Below are positions 28,532 through 38,832 of a stretch of 64,000 bases of DNA, piece after piece. The notes under the pieces were generated by a model. It worked only from the letters and a program-made list of their open reading frames with translations, searched no databases and was not told the DNA's origin. Numbering within the stretch: the stretch's first letter is position 1; every line of letters starts with the position of its first letter. This stretch comes from Branchinecta lynchi (lineage: Eukaryota; Arthropoda; Branchiopoda; Anostraca; Branchinectidae), in NCBI GenBank assembly GCA_023053575.1, contig JAKZAP010000016.1, forward strand, positions 20,168,030 to 20,232,029, written 5' to 3'. A program made the translations under genes and the position numbers.

Positions 28532-31264
28532 TATGGCACTTGTTACGAGTAGGCACGGCTCGGTTATGTCAATGATATATCTAGTGTTTGCTAGGTATCT
28601 TCCCACCAAGTTTCATCTCGATCCCTCCACTCATAGCGTTTTCCAATATTTACGGTTCTCCCCTCCAGCTCCCCCCAAAAGTCACCGGATCCGGTCCGGT
28701 TTTTAAGTGGGTCGTCTGAGGCATGAGGTCTTTCCAAATATCAAGTTTCATCGAGATCCGGTCCCCCGTTCAAAAGTTATAAATACCTCAAGATTCCGGA
28801 TTCCCCCTCCCTCCACTCCCCCGACAGTGCCCGAATCGGCTCGGTCATGTCAATGATGTATCTAGTGTTTGCTAGGTGTCTTCCCACCAAGTTTCATCTC
28901 GATCCCTCCACTCATAGCGTTTCCCAAGATTTCCGGTTGCCCCATCCAGCTCCCCCAAAAGTCACCGGATCCGGTCCGGATTTTAAGTGGGTCGTCTGAG
29001 GCATGAGGTCTTTCCAAATATCAAGCTCCATCGAGATCCGATCACCCGTTCAAAAGTTATAAATACCTCAAGATTCCGGATTCCCCCTCCCTCCACTCCC
29101 CCCACAGTGCCCGAATTGGCTCGGTTATGTCAATGATGTATCTAGTGTTTGCTAGGTGTCTTCACACCAAGTTTCATCTCGATCCCTCCACTCATAGCGT
29201 TTCCCAAGATTTCCGGTTGCCCCCTCCAGCTCCCCCCAAAAATCACCGGATCCAGTCCGTAATTTAAGTGGGTCGTCTGAGGCATGAGGCCGTTCCAAAT
29301 ATCAAGTTTCATCGAGATCACCCGTTCAAAAGTTATAAATACCTCAAGATTCCGGATTCCCCCTCCCTCCACTCCCCCGACAGTGCCCGAATCGGCTCGG
29401 TCATATCAATGATGTATCTAGTGTTTGCTAGGTGTCTTCCCACCAAGTTTCATCTCGACCCCTCCACTCATAGCGTTTCCCAAGATTTCCGGTTGCCTCC
29501 TCCAGCTCCCCCCAAAAGTCACCGGATCCGGTCCGGATTTTAAGTGGGTCGTCTGAGGCATGAGGTCTTCCCAAATATCAAGTTCCATCGAGATCCGGTC
29601 ACCCGTTCAAAAGTTATAAATACCTCAAGATTCCGGATTCCCCTCCCTCCACTCCCCCCACAGTGCCCGAATCGGCTCGGTTATGTCAATGATGTATCTA
29701 GTGTTTGTTAGGTGTCTTCCCACCAAGTTTCATCTCGATCCCTCCACTCATAGCGTTTCCCAAGATTTCCGGTTGCCCCCTGCAGCTCCCCCCAAAAGTC
29801 ACCGGATCCGGTCCAGATTTTAAGTGGGTCGTCTGAGGTATGAGGTCTTTCCAAGTATCAAGTTCCATCGAGATCCGATCACCCGTTCAAAAGTTAAAAA
29901 TACCTCAAGATTCCGGATTCCCCCTCCCTCCACTCCCCCCACAGTACCTGAATCGGCTCGGTTATGTCAATGGTGTATCTAGTGTTTGCTAGGTGTCTTC
30001 CCACCAAGTTTCATCTCGATCCCTCCACTCATAGCGTTTCCCAAGATTTCCGGTTGCCCCCTCCAGCTCCCCCCAAAAGTCACCGGATCCGGTCCGGATT
30101 TTAAGTACGTCGTCTGAGGCATGAGGTCTTTCCAAATATCAAGTTTCATCGAGATCCGATCACCCGTGCAAAAGTTAAAAATACCTCAAGATTCCGGATT
30201 CCCCCTCCCTGCACTCCCCCCACAGTGCCCGAATCGGCTCGGTTATGTCAATGATGTATCTAGTGTTTGCTAGGTGTCTTCACACCAAGTTTCATCTCGA
30301 TCCCTCCACTCATAGCGTTTCCCAAGATTTCCGGTTGCCCCCTGCAGCTCCCCCCAAAAGTCACCGGATCCGGTCCAGATTTTAAGTGGGTCGTCTGAGG
30401 TATGAGGTCTTTCCAAGTATCAAGTTCCATCGAGATCCGATCACCCGTTCAAAAGTTAAAAATACCTCAAGATTCCGGATTCCCCCTCCCTCCACTCCCC
30501 CCACAGTACCCGAAGCGGCTCGGTTATGTCAATGATGTATCTAGTGTTTGCTAGGTGTCTTCCCACCAAGTTTCATCTCGATCCCTCCACTCATAGCGTT
30601 TCCCAAGATTTCCGGTTATCCCCTTCAGCTCCGCCCAAAAGTCACCGGATCCGGTCCGGATTTTAAGTAGGTCGTCTGAGGCATGAGGTCTTTCCAAATA
30701 TGAAGTTCCATCGAGATCCGATCACCCGTTCAAAAGTTATAAATACCTCAAGATTCCGGATTCCCCCTCCCTCCACTCCCCCCCACAGTGCCCGAATCGG
30801 CTCGGTTATGTCAATGATGTATCTAGTGTTTGCTAGGTGTCTTCCCACCAAGTTTCATCTCGATCCCTCCACTCATAGCGTTTCCCAAGATTTCCGGTTG
30901 CCCCCTCCAGCTCCCCCCAAAAGTCACCGGATCCGGTCCGGATTTTAAGTGGGTCGTCTGAGGCATGAGGTCGTTCCAAATATCAAGTTTCATCGAGATC
31001 CGATCACCCGTTCAAAAGTTAAAAATACCTCAAGATTCCGGATTCCCCCTCCCTCCACTCCCCCCACGGTGCTCGGATCGGGGAAGTGACTATTTCCAAC
31101 TTAATCATTTGGGGTCCCTGATATGCCTGCCAAGTTTTATCGTCCTAGCTTATGTGGAAGTGCCCGAACTAGCAAAACCTGGACAGACCGACAGACCGAC
31201 AGACCGACGGACGGACAGAAATTGCGATCGCTATATGGCACTTGGCCGAAGGGCAAGTGCCATA
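28532..31264 (+). mobile_element. Helentron/INE-like element A, copy 2, with nine-unit array
   Basis: Starts TATGGCACTTGTTACG and ends with a hairpin at 31234-31264, whose first arm repeats the start (TATGGCACTTGG) and whose second arm is CAAGTGCCATA. Between them are nine tandem units of about 280 bases (CCTCAAGATTCCGGATT at 28788, 29066, 29342 and so on to 31029). A GACAGACC/GACGGACG microsatellite follows. Each unit is itself two diverged halves of about 135 and 145 bases, both with AAGTTTCATC and a CAAGATT-CCGG block. A 5' subterminal repeat, central tandem array and 3' hairpin match DINE-1/Helentron-associated elements. Non-coding. Confidence 0.8.
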
Positions 31265-31451
31265 AAAACCATATTTCTGAGTCATTTCATCGTGAGAAGA
31301 TTATTTCTAGTCAGAGTTGTGCTTTAAAAGAAAACACCACTCGAAAACACCACTAGCCTATGGCTCTGGAACCTTGTCCGCTATAAACCCACCTGAGCAA
31401 CCTTTTAAGATTCTGAAAACAGGGAGATCAATAGCAGAATGACAGGCTTAC

Positions 31452-31767
31452 CCATTCTCTGCATTCAAGGGAAGATGCTCTACCCATTCTTGTACTGTAA
31501 TCGGAGACTTCCTGTTGCATGATGCTGCTGACTCACACATCACTTCCAGAGTTACCTTATTTGGCCTATCATCACCAATATCGTTCACAGGGTCATAGAG
31601 AGACGACTCTTCATCGACAGAAAAGGTCCCTGCCACAGAGATTGTTGGAACATTCTCTCTAGATGGATAGTAGCAATGGCTATTGGTTTCAGAACCAATT
31701 ACTTCAAAATCACACATGTTTCAAGGCACTGCAGTTCAAGTTGCACTAGTTCACATTTTCACTACAC
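31452..31767 (-). CDS. Exon with start codon of an unidentified host gene
   Basis: On the minus strand the acceptor TTTATTTCTTCCAG precedes 31767 and the donor AATGG|GTAAGC follows 31452. A 50-base 5' UTR leads to an ATG at 31717 and 266 coding bases, leaving two bases of a codon, which matches the phase of the exon at 14562. The product begins MCDFEVIGSETN, is acidic and Ser-rich, and contains ITVQEWVEHLPLNAENG near its end, a small helical motif. An upstream non-coding exon or a trans-spliced leader is implied by the acceptor. I do not recognise the family. Confidence 0.65.
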
Positions 31768-32936
31768 CTGGAAGAAATAAAAGAAATTACGACACATGAA
31801 ATTTGATGCACAGAGCAATGCTTAGGTTGTGTTCCTGAAACTTAATAACTGTTAACAATGGTCAACTTTATTTCGGCGCGGAGCTAACTGCGTTTTTTAA
31901 CGATCTCTAACTTTTTTCAATGATGCTCACAAATCATCATTACAAAATAGTTAACAATCGTTAAGCTCTGGAACGGCAATTTAAGTTCGGAGGAGCTTAA
32001 ATTAGGAACCAGAAACCTGAAATACAAGAATTGTTAAAATTTGTTAAAAATCGCTAAGTTCTGGAACGCAACCTTAAAGCCAGACTAGAAAAATCCCCCC
32101 CGTAACTGAAGAAGAAGAAAATATAAAAGAAACAAAAATGTGACAAACTGTTGCAAGAAGAGAGATAGAACAGTTGACTGTTAGCTGATATGCTGTTAAT
32201 TATTTATCCTTTCCATTTCACTGCTTTATAAGCAAGAAAAAAACAAGGTAAAGAAACATTTACAGAGGTATTCATACAAGCATATTCTACGTCTACTGAA
32301 CTGCCACAAAGAAAGACAGAGGTTATTTACATTCACATACCTAGTAAAGCTGATTCTACACTACACAGAGAACTCTTTACGACTCCTTCAAAATGGAATA
32401 TTGCACCTACGCGGTCAAGCCCAAGTCCCTAGATCTTGCTGACATGGGCACTCAATTCACCATTGGCAATATATTGCCAATATACTTAAAGGTATACCTT
32501 AAACTCATGCCTAGGTAATTTGTCCTACCAAAGAAGCCATTTCTTACCCCTTCCACAAGGACATGCTCCACTCTAACAGACAATTAATCAGTTAGCCTGT
32601 CCTAAATTAGGCTACTCAGTTACCTCAAATATTTCAAGATACTTCGGTTTCAAAACTCTTATTGGCTGACCATTGTAGAAGGCCAAAGTTATGACCTTAC
32701 GGTAAATTTCCGAAAGTCTTGGAACCCGTTAAGTACAGTAGAGGTATGCTTATTTGAACAGTTACTTAAATGTGAACAGTGTTCTGGGCTAAATGGTAGA
32801 ATGAAGATCCAAAAAAGCTATTCAGGTGTTTTCAGAGGCCCTTAATTACCTACTTTGGCAAACTGGTAGATCACTTTAGTCACAGCAAGTGCATGGGAAC
32901 GGCAAAAAAATGTTCAAATAAGAATAGCATACCTCT
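31768..32936. other. No gene; presumed intron or promoter of the minus-strand gene
   Basis: No coding exon supported. It is ordinary A/T-rich single-copy-looking sequence; GTTAAAATTTGTTAAAAATCG-type short repeats lie near 31850-32050. Confidence 0.35.
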
Positions 32937-32944
32937 ACTGTACT

Positions 32945-34763
32945 CAGTGACGAAACTAGGGGAGGGCGTGGGGGGGGGGGCAGCTGCCCCCCAAGAAAAA
33001 CCCTTCGGTATATCGGCAGTGTTTGTCGGTGCGAAACGCTTTTATCATACCATTTCTGATACTGACAAAGGGTTCTGTCGGTAAAAAACAAAACTTCCTG
33101 TTGGGAAATAGGCAGCGTTCGTCAATACGGTAGGGCTTTAGCATTCCGTTTCTAGTACCGACAAAAGCTCTGTCGGTAAGCCAGGAAACTTCTTGTTGGA
33201 AAATCGGCAGCGTTTCTCGGTGCGGAGACGGTGGGTACACTCGATTTTCGGTACCGATAGGAGCTCTGACGAACAATTTCCTCATTCCGTTTCTGATACC
33301 GACGAAAGCTCTGTCGGTAAATCGTGAAACTTGTTCTTGGGAAATTGTCTGTCAGTGCATGGATTCTACTTTCAGTACCGACAAGAGCTCTTTAGGTGAA
33401 TCGGCAGCGTTTGTCGGTGGGCGGATTCCGTTTTCAGTACCGGCAAGAGCTTTCCCAATACCGTTTCTGATACCGACAGAAGCTCTGTCGGTAATCAGGA
33501 AGCTTCTTGTCTAGAAATCAGAATGTTTTGTTCTTGAGTGATTTTTCAGTTACCACCCATAAACTACGCTTTTGGGTTTCTCTGGTTGTTCACCAATGCG
33601 GGAAATGGTCCAGTTTATTCCATGACTTATGAGATTCAAATTCCCGGGAGTGATACCCCCACCAACTCGGCCCACCGAGGTTGGATCAGGCTAGGATATC
33701 TGAATAACACAACTAGGTCACATGGGCACAGTATTGCCAAGTTTATCTCAATCCCTCAACCGATTTGGTCCCTAAGCGTTTAAGAGAATGTCCATGACCC
33801 ACCCTAATCCCCCAAAGAACTACCATAATGGCAAGAAGACATTCGGACACATGAATGGGCCAATGGCATATATTTTGCATCTGCGTCTAAATTGCATCAA
33901 GCATCATTCGAACGGACCATTTCCGAATAATTTACAGTAGGCCTACCAGTCCGGTACCCCTCAGACCCACCTTCATCCAACGGACTTCAGATCCAATTTG
34001 GCCCTCAAATTACATGTCTATGACAGTCTATGTGCCATGAGTTTCGTACCTTTCAAGTTTCTTGCAACACTCTTCTCGGACGCGGATAAGTTGAACATCT
34101 TGGGCAGTTTCAGTCGAATCCGAGCACTTTCTAAGGCCCATGCACCCGTTTGGTTTTTGAGGTGTATCATAAAGTTATTCTGACCCATACCTTCCACTCA
34201 GTTGTCGGATTTCGTTCGGACTCAGAAGCAGCAAATTTGGGGCATCTGCTCCCATCAGCCATCAAGTTTCCATAAAACTGGATTGCCCGTTCACGTCACC
34301 TGTAGTTTGATCCAACGCATCCTCATACCAAATTTCAACAAGATATCTCAACCCTTTTGAGAGTTATCATAGATGGATAGACAAACTTTAGGAACTCGTA
34401 AGTGCTAACCTTTTGAACCCCCAAAAGCCGCTTAGTTTAAAAGCGAAGAAGACAGACGCGTAAATCTTCGAGCATTGAAGTCTGTTGTAGTGTCTATCAC
34501 TACTTTTCTGGTTTGCAATACTATTGACTGTATAGTATGTTCCTGGTTCTATGTGATAGCCATCGGTGCCATGAAGTTAATGGCGAATTTATTAATTTTC
34601 ACTAGAAAACCATCTCAATTGACATGTTACAACTTATTCTTACAACGGTTGTAAGATGCATTCAAGGGGAAGCGGCAACTGCTCTTTTTGTTGGTAAATA
34701 ATTATATCTTGCCGGTAAAATCTGGGCTTGCCCCCCCACGAAAATGGGCTAGTTTTGCCACTG
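32945..34763. mobile_element. Non-autonomous hAT element, 1.82 kb
   Basis: Perfect 8-base TSD ACTGTACT at 32937-32944 and 34764-34771. Ends CAGTGACGAAACTAGG and CTAGTTTTGCCACTG are inverted repeats with a CAGTG terminus typical of hAT. G/C runs lie inside both ends. The left third (about 33010-33520) is a degenerate tandem array with hairpin-forming TACCGACA and TGTCGGTA arms. The right half contains AAGTTTC modules near 34265 and 34330. No transposase is encoded. Confidence 0.88.
33010..33520. repeat. Degenerate tandem array of hairpin units
   Basis: Five to six irregular units of roughly 90-120 bases, each containing GATACCGACAAAAGCTCTGTCGGTAA-like sequence, where ACCGACA pairs with TGTCGGT, and a CGGCAGCGTTTGTCGGTG block. 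Confidence 0.7.
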
Positions 34764-35082
34764 ACTGTACTGTATGCTATCTAGCTAGATCTTGGACCAT
34801 CTTGGTTTCATTTCCACCTCTTCGAAAAATGGAATGAAAAAACAAGAAAATAGAGCGCCAATTGTTTTGGTTTCATCTGCTGTTCCTTTCTGATTGATGC
34901 TTTTCTTCTCTTGTGTTGGCTACTTCATCCAATGGCCATCCAGAAGTATTGGTAAAGCTGTTACAAAGCTTTGGAAGGTATAATTTTGTTTTTGCAAGCA
35001 TCATTCTGCTGCACTGTACCTTGTCATTAGTTTGGAATAACTAAGGCATAAATCCAATCTTTAATGATGAAGTTCTGACACT

Positions 35083-35293
35083 CAGGAGCAACATATACGG
35101 GAGGTAAAGGTGGATGCCTCCCCTGCAATGTTGTCAGCCAGTTGGTAAAAAATAAGAGAGTCAGCACAATACCATTTTTGCATAACAATATAATATTTTT
35201 TCTTAGAAAAAGTCTTTTTTCTGAACGTCAGTGGTTCTTCCTGAAAATCAGTTGATTTTCGTCAAACAGACAGTTTGGCTAGTAACACCTCTG
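35083..35293. mobile_element. hAT-like MITE, 211 bp
   Basis: Perfect 8-base TSD CTGACACT at 35075-35082 and 35294-35301. Ends CAGGAGCAAC and GTAACACCTCTG. The interior GTTGGTAAAAAATAAGAG matches the copies at 13485 and 61534. Confidence 0.85.
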
Positions 35294-35912
35294 CTGACAC
35301 TTATTATGGCCTAGGCTATGACTTTGTGGTCAAAATAAACTAACAAACAGAATTGCAGTATTAATGGTTGGCTGCTTTCTTAGTGCCCACTGCCCAGGCC
35401 GCACTAAGGACAGACTTAGGATTCTAGAACACACCTGTTCGTACACTGTTTTTGGATGTTTTTAAGACCAGTTTTAGACATTCTCTCTCACCCATCCATA
35501 AATTGAGGATGGAGTAATCTATCTCCCATTTTTTAATTGTTGGTGGAAAGTCTTAAAAATGTCTGAAAACAGATTTACGAACAGATGTGTCCATAGTGGG
35601 GTCTGGGCATAATGCTTTCAGGAATCGTAATCCAACAGAAACTGCATTCCTTGCACTCCGAGCTGTCTCTGGTGTTTAGTCACCAGTGTACGGTTCTTCC
35701 CTTAAAACGCGTTTTTTGGGTTCACCTGTGAGTTGATGACAACTGGCTAACTCCTCGCTGAAGCCATGCTCACAAGCAGGTTCTGGTAAGTCCGCACTGG
35801 TGAGATAAAACCGGACACTGGTTAGTTCAAAAAAGGGTTATAAGACTGGTGAGAAGTCACCAGGGGATGTAAAAACGGCTTATAAGAAAAAACGGAGACC
35901 ACCGGTGAGAAC

Positions 35913-36612
35913 CAGTCTAGTACACTAGCCCCATTTCAGGCACAGTGCTCAAACGTCTAGCACCATGCCTGGGTGCTAGACGTTCAAGCACTGTACCTTG
36001 GATTTAATGTATGGTGCATGGATTTCAGTATACAGTGCATACAGAAAAAACACAGTTTCTGTCATCACAACTGAGCACCAGCTCGGACAAGGGTGAAATT
36101 ACTACTATGAACTAGAGAAATCAAAGACAATCCTTTATATATTTTTCACAACAAAAACAAAAGGGCTCTAATGGTGATAGAGATGAAATACCTAACAGCA
36201 CCCTATCTATTTTCCATGTATTTTCCCTATCTATTCCCCAAGAACCAATATTCTGGTTGGCTGCAAGGTAGAAAAAGCTGAGGCACAGGACACTTTGCAT
36301 GCAAAACCCTTGACTACGTAGAAAAGGAAATGAGGTTTTCACATCTGTCATCAGCCGAGCCCTTTTGTTTTTGTTGTGAAAAATATATAAAGGATTGTCT
36401 TTGATTTCTCTAATTCACTGTAGTAATTTCAGCCCTGTCCGAGCTGGTGCTCAGTTGTTATGACAGAAACTGTGTTTTTGATGTATGCACTGTATACTGA
36501 AATCCATGCACCATACATGAAATCCAAGGTATAGTGCTTGAACGTCTAGCACCTGGGCATGGTGCTAGACATTTGACCACCGTGCCTGAAAAGGGGCTAG
36601 TGTACTAGACTG
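35913..36612. mobile_element. Fold-back element FB1, 700 bp, 9-bp TSD
   Basis: Inverted arms of about 256 bases (35913-36168 and 36357-36612) around a 188-base loop. Ends are CAGTCTAGTACACTAGCCCC and its near complement. The flanks are identical 9-base GGTGAGAAC copies at 35904-35912 and 36613-36621. A 9-base TSD with long terminal inverted repeats points to a Mutator-like origin. Each arm carries its own small hairpin of CGTCTAGCACC. Confidence 0.85.
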
Positions 36613-36621
36613 GGTGAGAAC

Positions 36622-37070
36622 TCCCCTGACAAAGAATGCAGCTAGAGAATTAAAGTATGTAGCACAATAAAATAAAAAGTAAGTAACTGAGGATACTACT
36701 AATTCCAAAAGACTAGGCCTAACTCCTCAAACCTTTTACAGAAATAGGTTCCAATTTCCATTTCAAATACACTACACAGGTAATCAGCGATGCTGGGGGG
36801 CGGCAGCACCCACTGCCGAGTATCTGCAATTGGTCTCTGCCGATAGTGCCGATATATCATGGACAAGCTGAGCGTATCGTTTAACAGCCCTACCCAAAAC
36901 CCAATTTATCTTCAGAAACTTAACATCCTCAACTCATGAACAGAAGCTGATGGAAATGAGTTCTTATCTACGAAAAGCCGAGAAGAAAGATGTCGGATAA
37001 AACTGGAAAAATGTTGGGAGGATACTCCTTCTCAATTCTTCTGCAGCTTCAAGGTATGCCTTTTGATCTT
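36622..37070. other. No gene seen
   Basis: No supported exon or repeat. Confidence 0.35.
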
Positions 37071-37072
37071 GG

Positions 37073-38147
37073 CACTGTCTAGGGAACTGGGAGCAGTACT
37101 TTATGTCCCATGGACTACGGAACCGGTAGTTCTCACGGAAACCCAACCATATGAGCTACGATTCCGGAATCTGAGGTCATTGACCAACGGAAACTTCTGT
37201 GTGCTGGCTCCCGTACCGGGAGTAAGGGGAAATAGCTCACGGAAACTTCATCGCACCAGCTTCTCGTCCGGTAGTCTCACGGAATTGTGTACTCAGAAGC
37301 TAGGGAGCCGGTAATTGATACCGGAAACTGTATAATTGGAGCTTGTGTTTCGGTACTGTCTACGTGAAACATAGAACTCACGGAATAAATTGGATGAGAG
37401 CTAGGATGCCGGGATTTTCACTTTAGAGAAAATAACATTGGAAAAAAATCGCTACCGGAACCCGTATATTGAGAGCTAAAATACCGGTAGCAGCAACTAT
37501 TTGATTGAAAATGACCAGCTCCCGGACACAGATGGCTATGGGCTATGGTTCCGGTAGTGGCAAACAAAAATAAGAAATTGAACTCACGGACCCGTGACAG
37601 TGCAGACTAGGAAACCGGAAAGTGAATATTTTTAAATCACGGAACCGAACTCTTGCAGGCTAGGGTTCCCATAGTGGCAGAAATTAAAATTACAAACTCA
37701 GAGACACGTGTCAATATGGACTTTGGGTCCGGTACAGCTCATGGAATCCATTTTCCATGAGTATGTAATTTTGGCACTACCGGAACCCTAGCCCGCAGGA
37801 GTTGGGTTCCGTGAGTAAAATATCCACTTCCGGTTTCCTAGTCTGCACTGACATGGGTCCGTGACTTCAATTTTTTGTTTGCACTACTGGAACCCTAGCC
37901 CATAGCCATCTATGTCCGTTAACTGGTCATTTTCAATCAAATAGTTGCTGCTACCGGTACCTTAGCTCTCAATATATGGGTTCTGGTAGTGAATTTTCCC
38001 GGAACGGGAGCCAGCACATACAAGTTTCCGTTAGTCAATGACGTCAGATCCTGGAATCGCAGCTCATATGGTTTGGTATCCGTGAGAACTACCGGTTCCG
38101 CAGCCCATGGGACATAAAGTACGGCTCCCGGTTCCCTAGACAGTGCA
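37073..38147. mobile_element. Fold-back element FB2, 1.07 kb, almost all palindrome
   Basis: Ends GCACTGTCTAGGGAAC and GTTCCCTAGACAGTGC. The arms match in reverse nearly to the centre at about 37735-37765, with GGAACC/GGTTCC motifs every 40-70 bases and one length difference (about 37215-37430 has no full partner). Flanks TTGATCTTG and TTAATCTTG could be a 9-base TSD if two extra bases follow the right end. Non-coding. Confidence 0.8.
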
Positions 38148-38191
38148 ATTAATCTTGCCTCTAGGATTATGAGTCAATTCTGGCCAATCCA

Positions 38192-38740
38192 ATAGAGAGA
38201 TTGCACCCTATCTGATGAAAACGGATATTGCTAGTAGTAGTAGTAGTAGTAGACAGGTTTAATAGAAAAACTTGGCATCATTGAATTATCGGCATTTTAT
38301 CATCATTCTGAGCCAGGGACTTGCTTGAAATATTAATTGGGCTATTCCTTAACCGTATAATTCTGTTTTTGCAAAAGAGTTTCCACGGAAGTCAGAGCTT
38401 GAAGGCTTCAAAGTTTGAACACAAAAATGGAGTCTCGAATCCTATTGGTCGGCAATGACGCGTATTTGAAATGTGTCATAATCGGCCAATAGGGCGAGAC
38501 TCCGTCTTTGCTTACAAACTTTGACGCCTCAAAACTCTTACTTCCATGGAAGATCCTTTGCAAAAATAGAATTATACGGTTAAGGAGTAACCCAGTCAAC
38601 ATTTCCAGGAAGTATCTGGCGAAGAATGATGATAAAACGCCCATAATTTAATTTCAAATTTGAAAGTCCTCTACTTTTTAATGTTAAATTTGTTCGTTAG
38701 GATCCCGTCCGTTTTCGTCGGATACGGTGCAATCTCTATA
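38192..38740. mobile_element. Fold-back element FB3, about 550 bp
   Basis: Ends ATAGAGAGATTGCACC and GGTGCAATCTCTATA. Left arm 38192-38455 pairs with right arm 38470-38740, with a TAG microsatellite (38230-38252) inserted in the left arm. The stem tip has GAGTCTCG and CCTATTGG. Related pieces are at 14655-15062 and 42928-43133. Confidence 0.8.
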
Positions 38741-38832
38741 GGCGTATTCTCGCCGTTCCCCGAGGACTCATCGGGGAATCGAAGGGAACGGCAAGAATAG
38801 AGGGAGTCACTCCATGCGGACTCCGCCTACAG
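38740..38832 (+). mobile_element. PIF/Harbinger-like MITE, left part of a split copy
   Basis: Begins AGGCGTATTCTCGCC directly at the end of FB3 and breaks off at CCTACAGAAA, where the 0.75-kb repeat array starts. The matching right part is at 42650-42927. Confidence 0.75.

Noticed and set aside
28491..31327. Repeated 70-120 codon frames with KFHLDPSTHSV
   Set aside because: They are translations of tandem non-coding units with many substitutions and no start or splice support.
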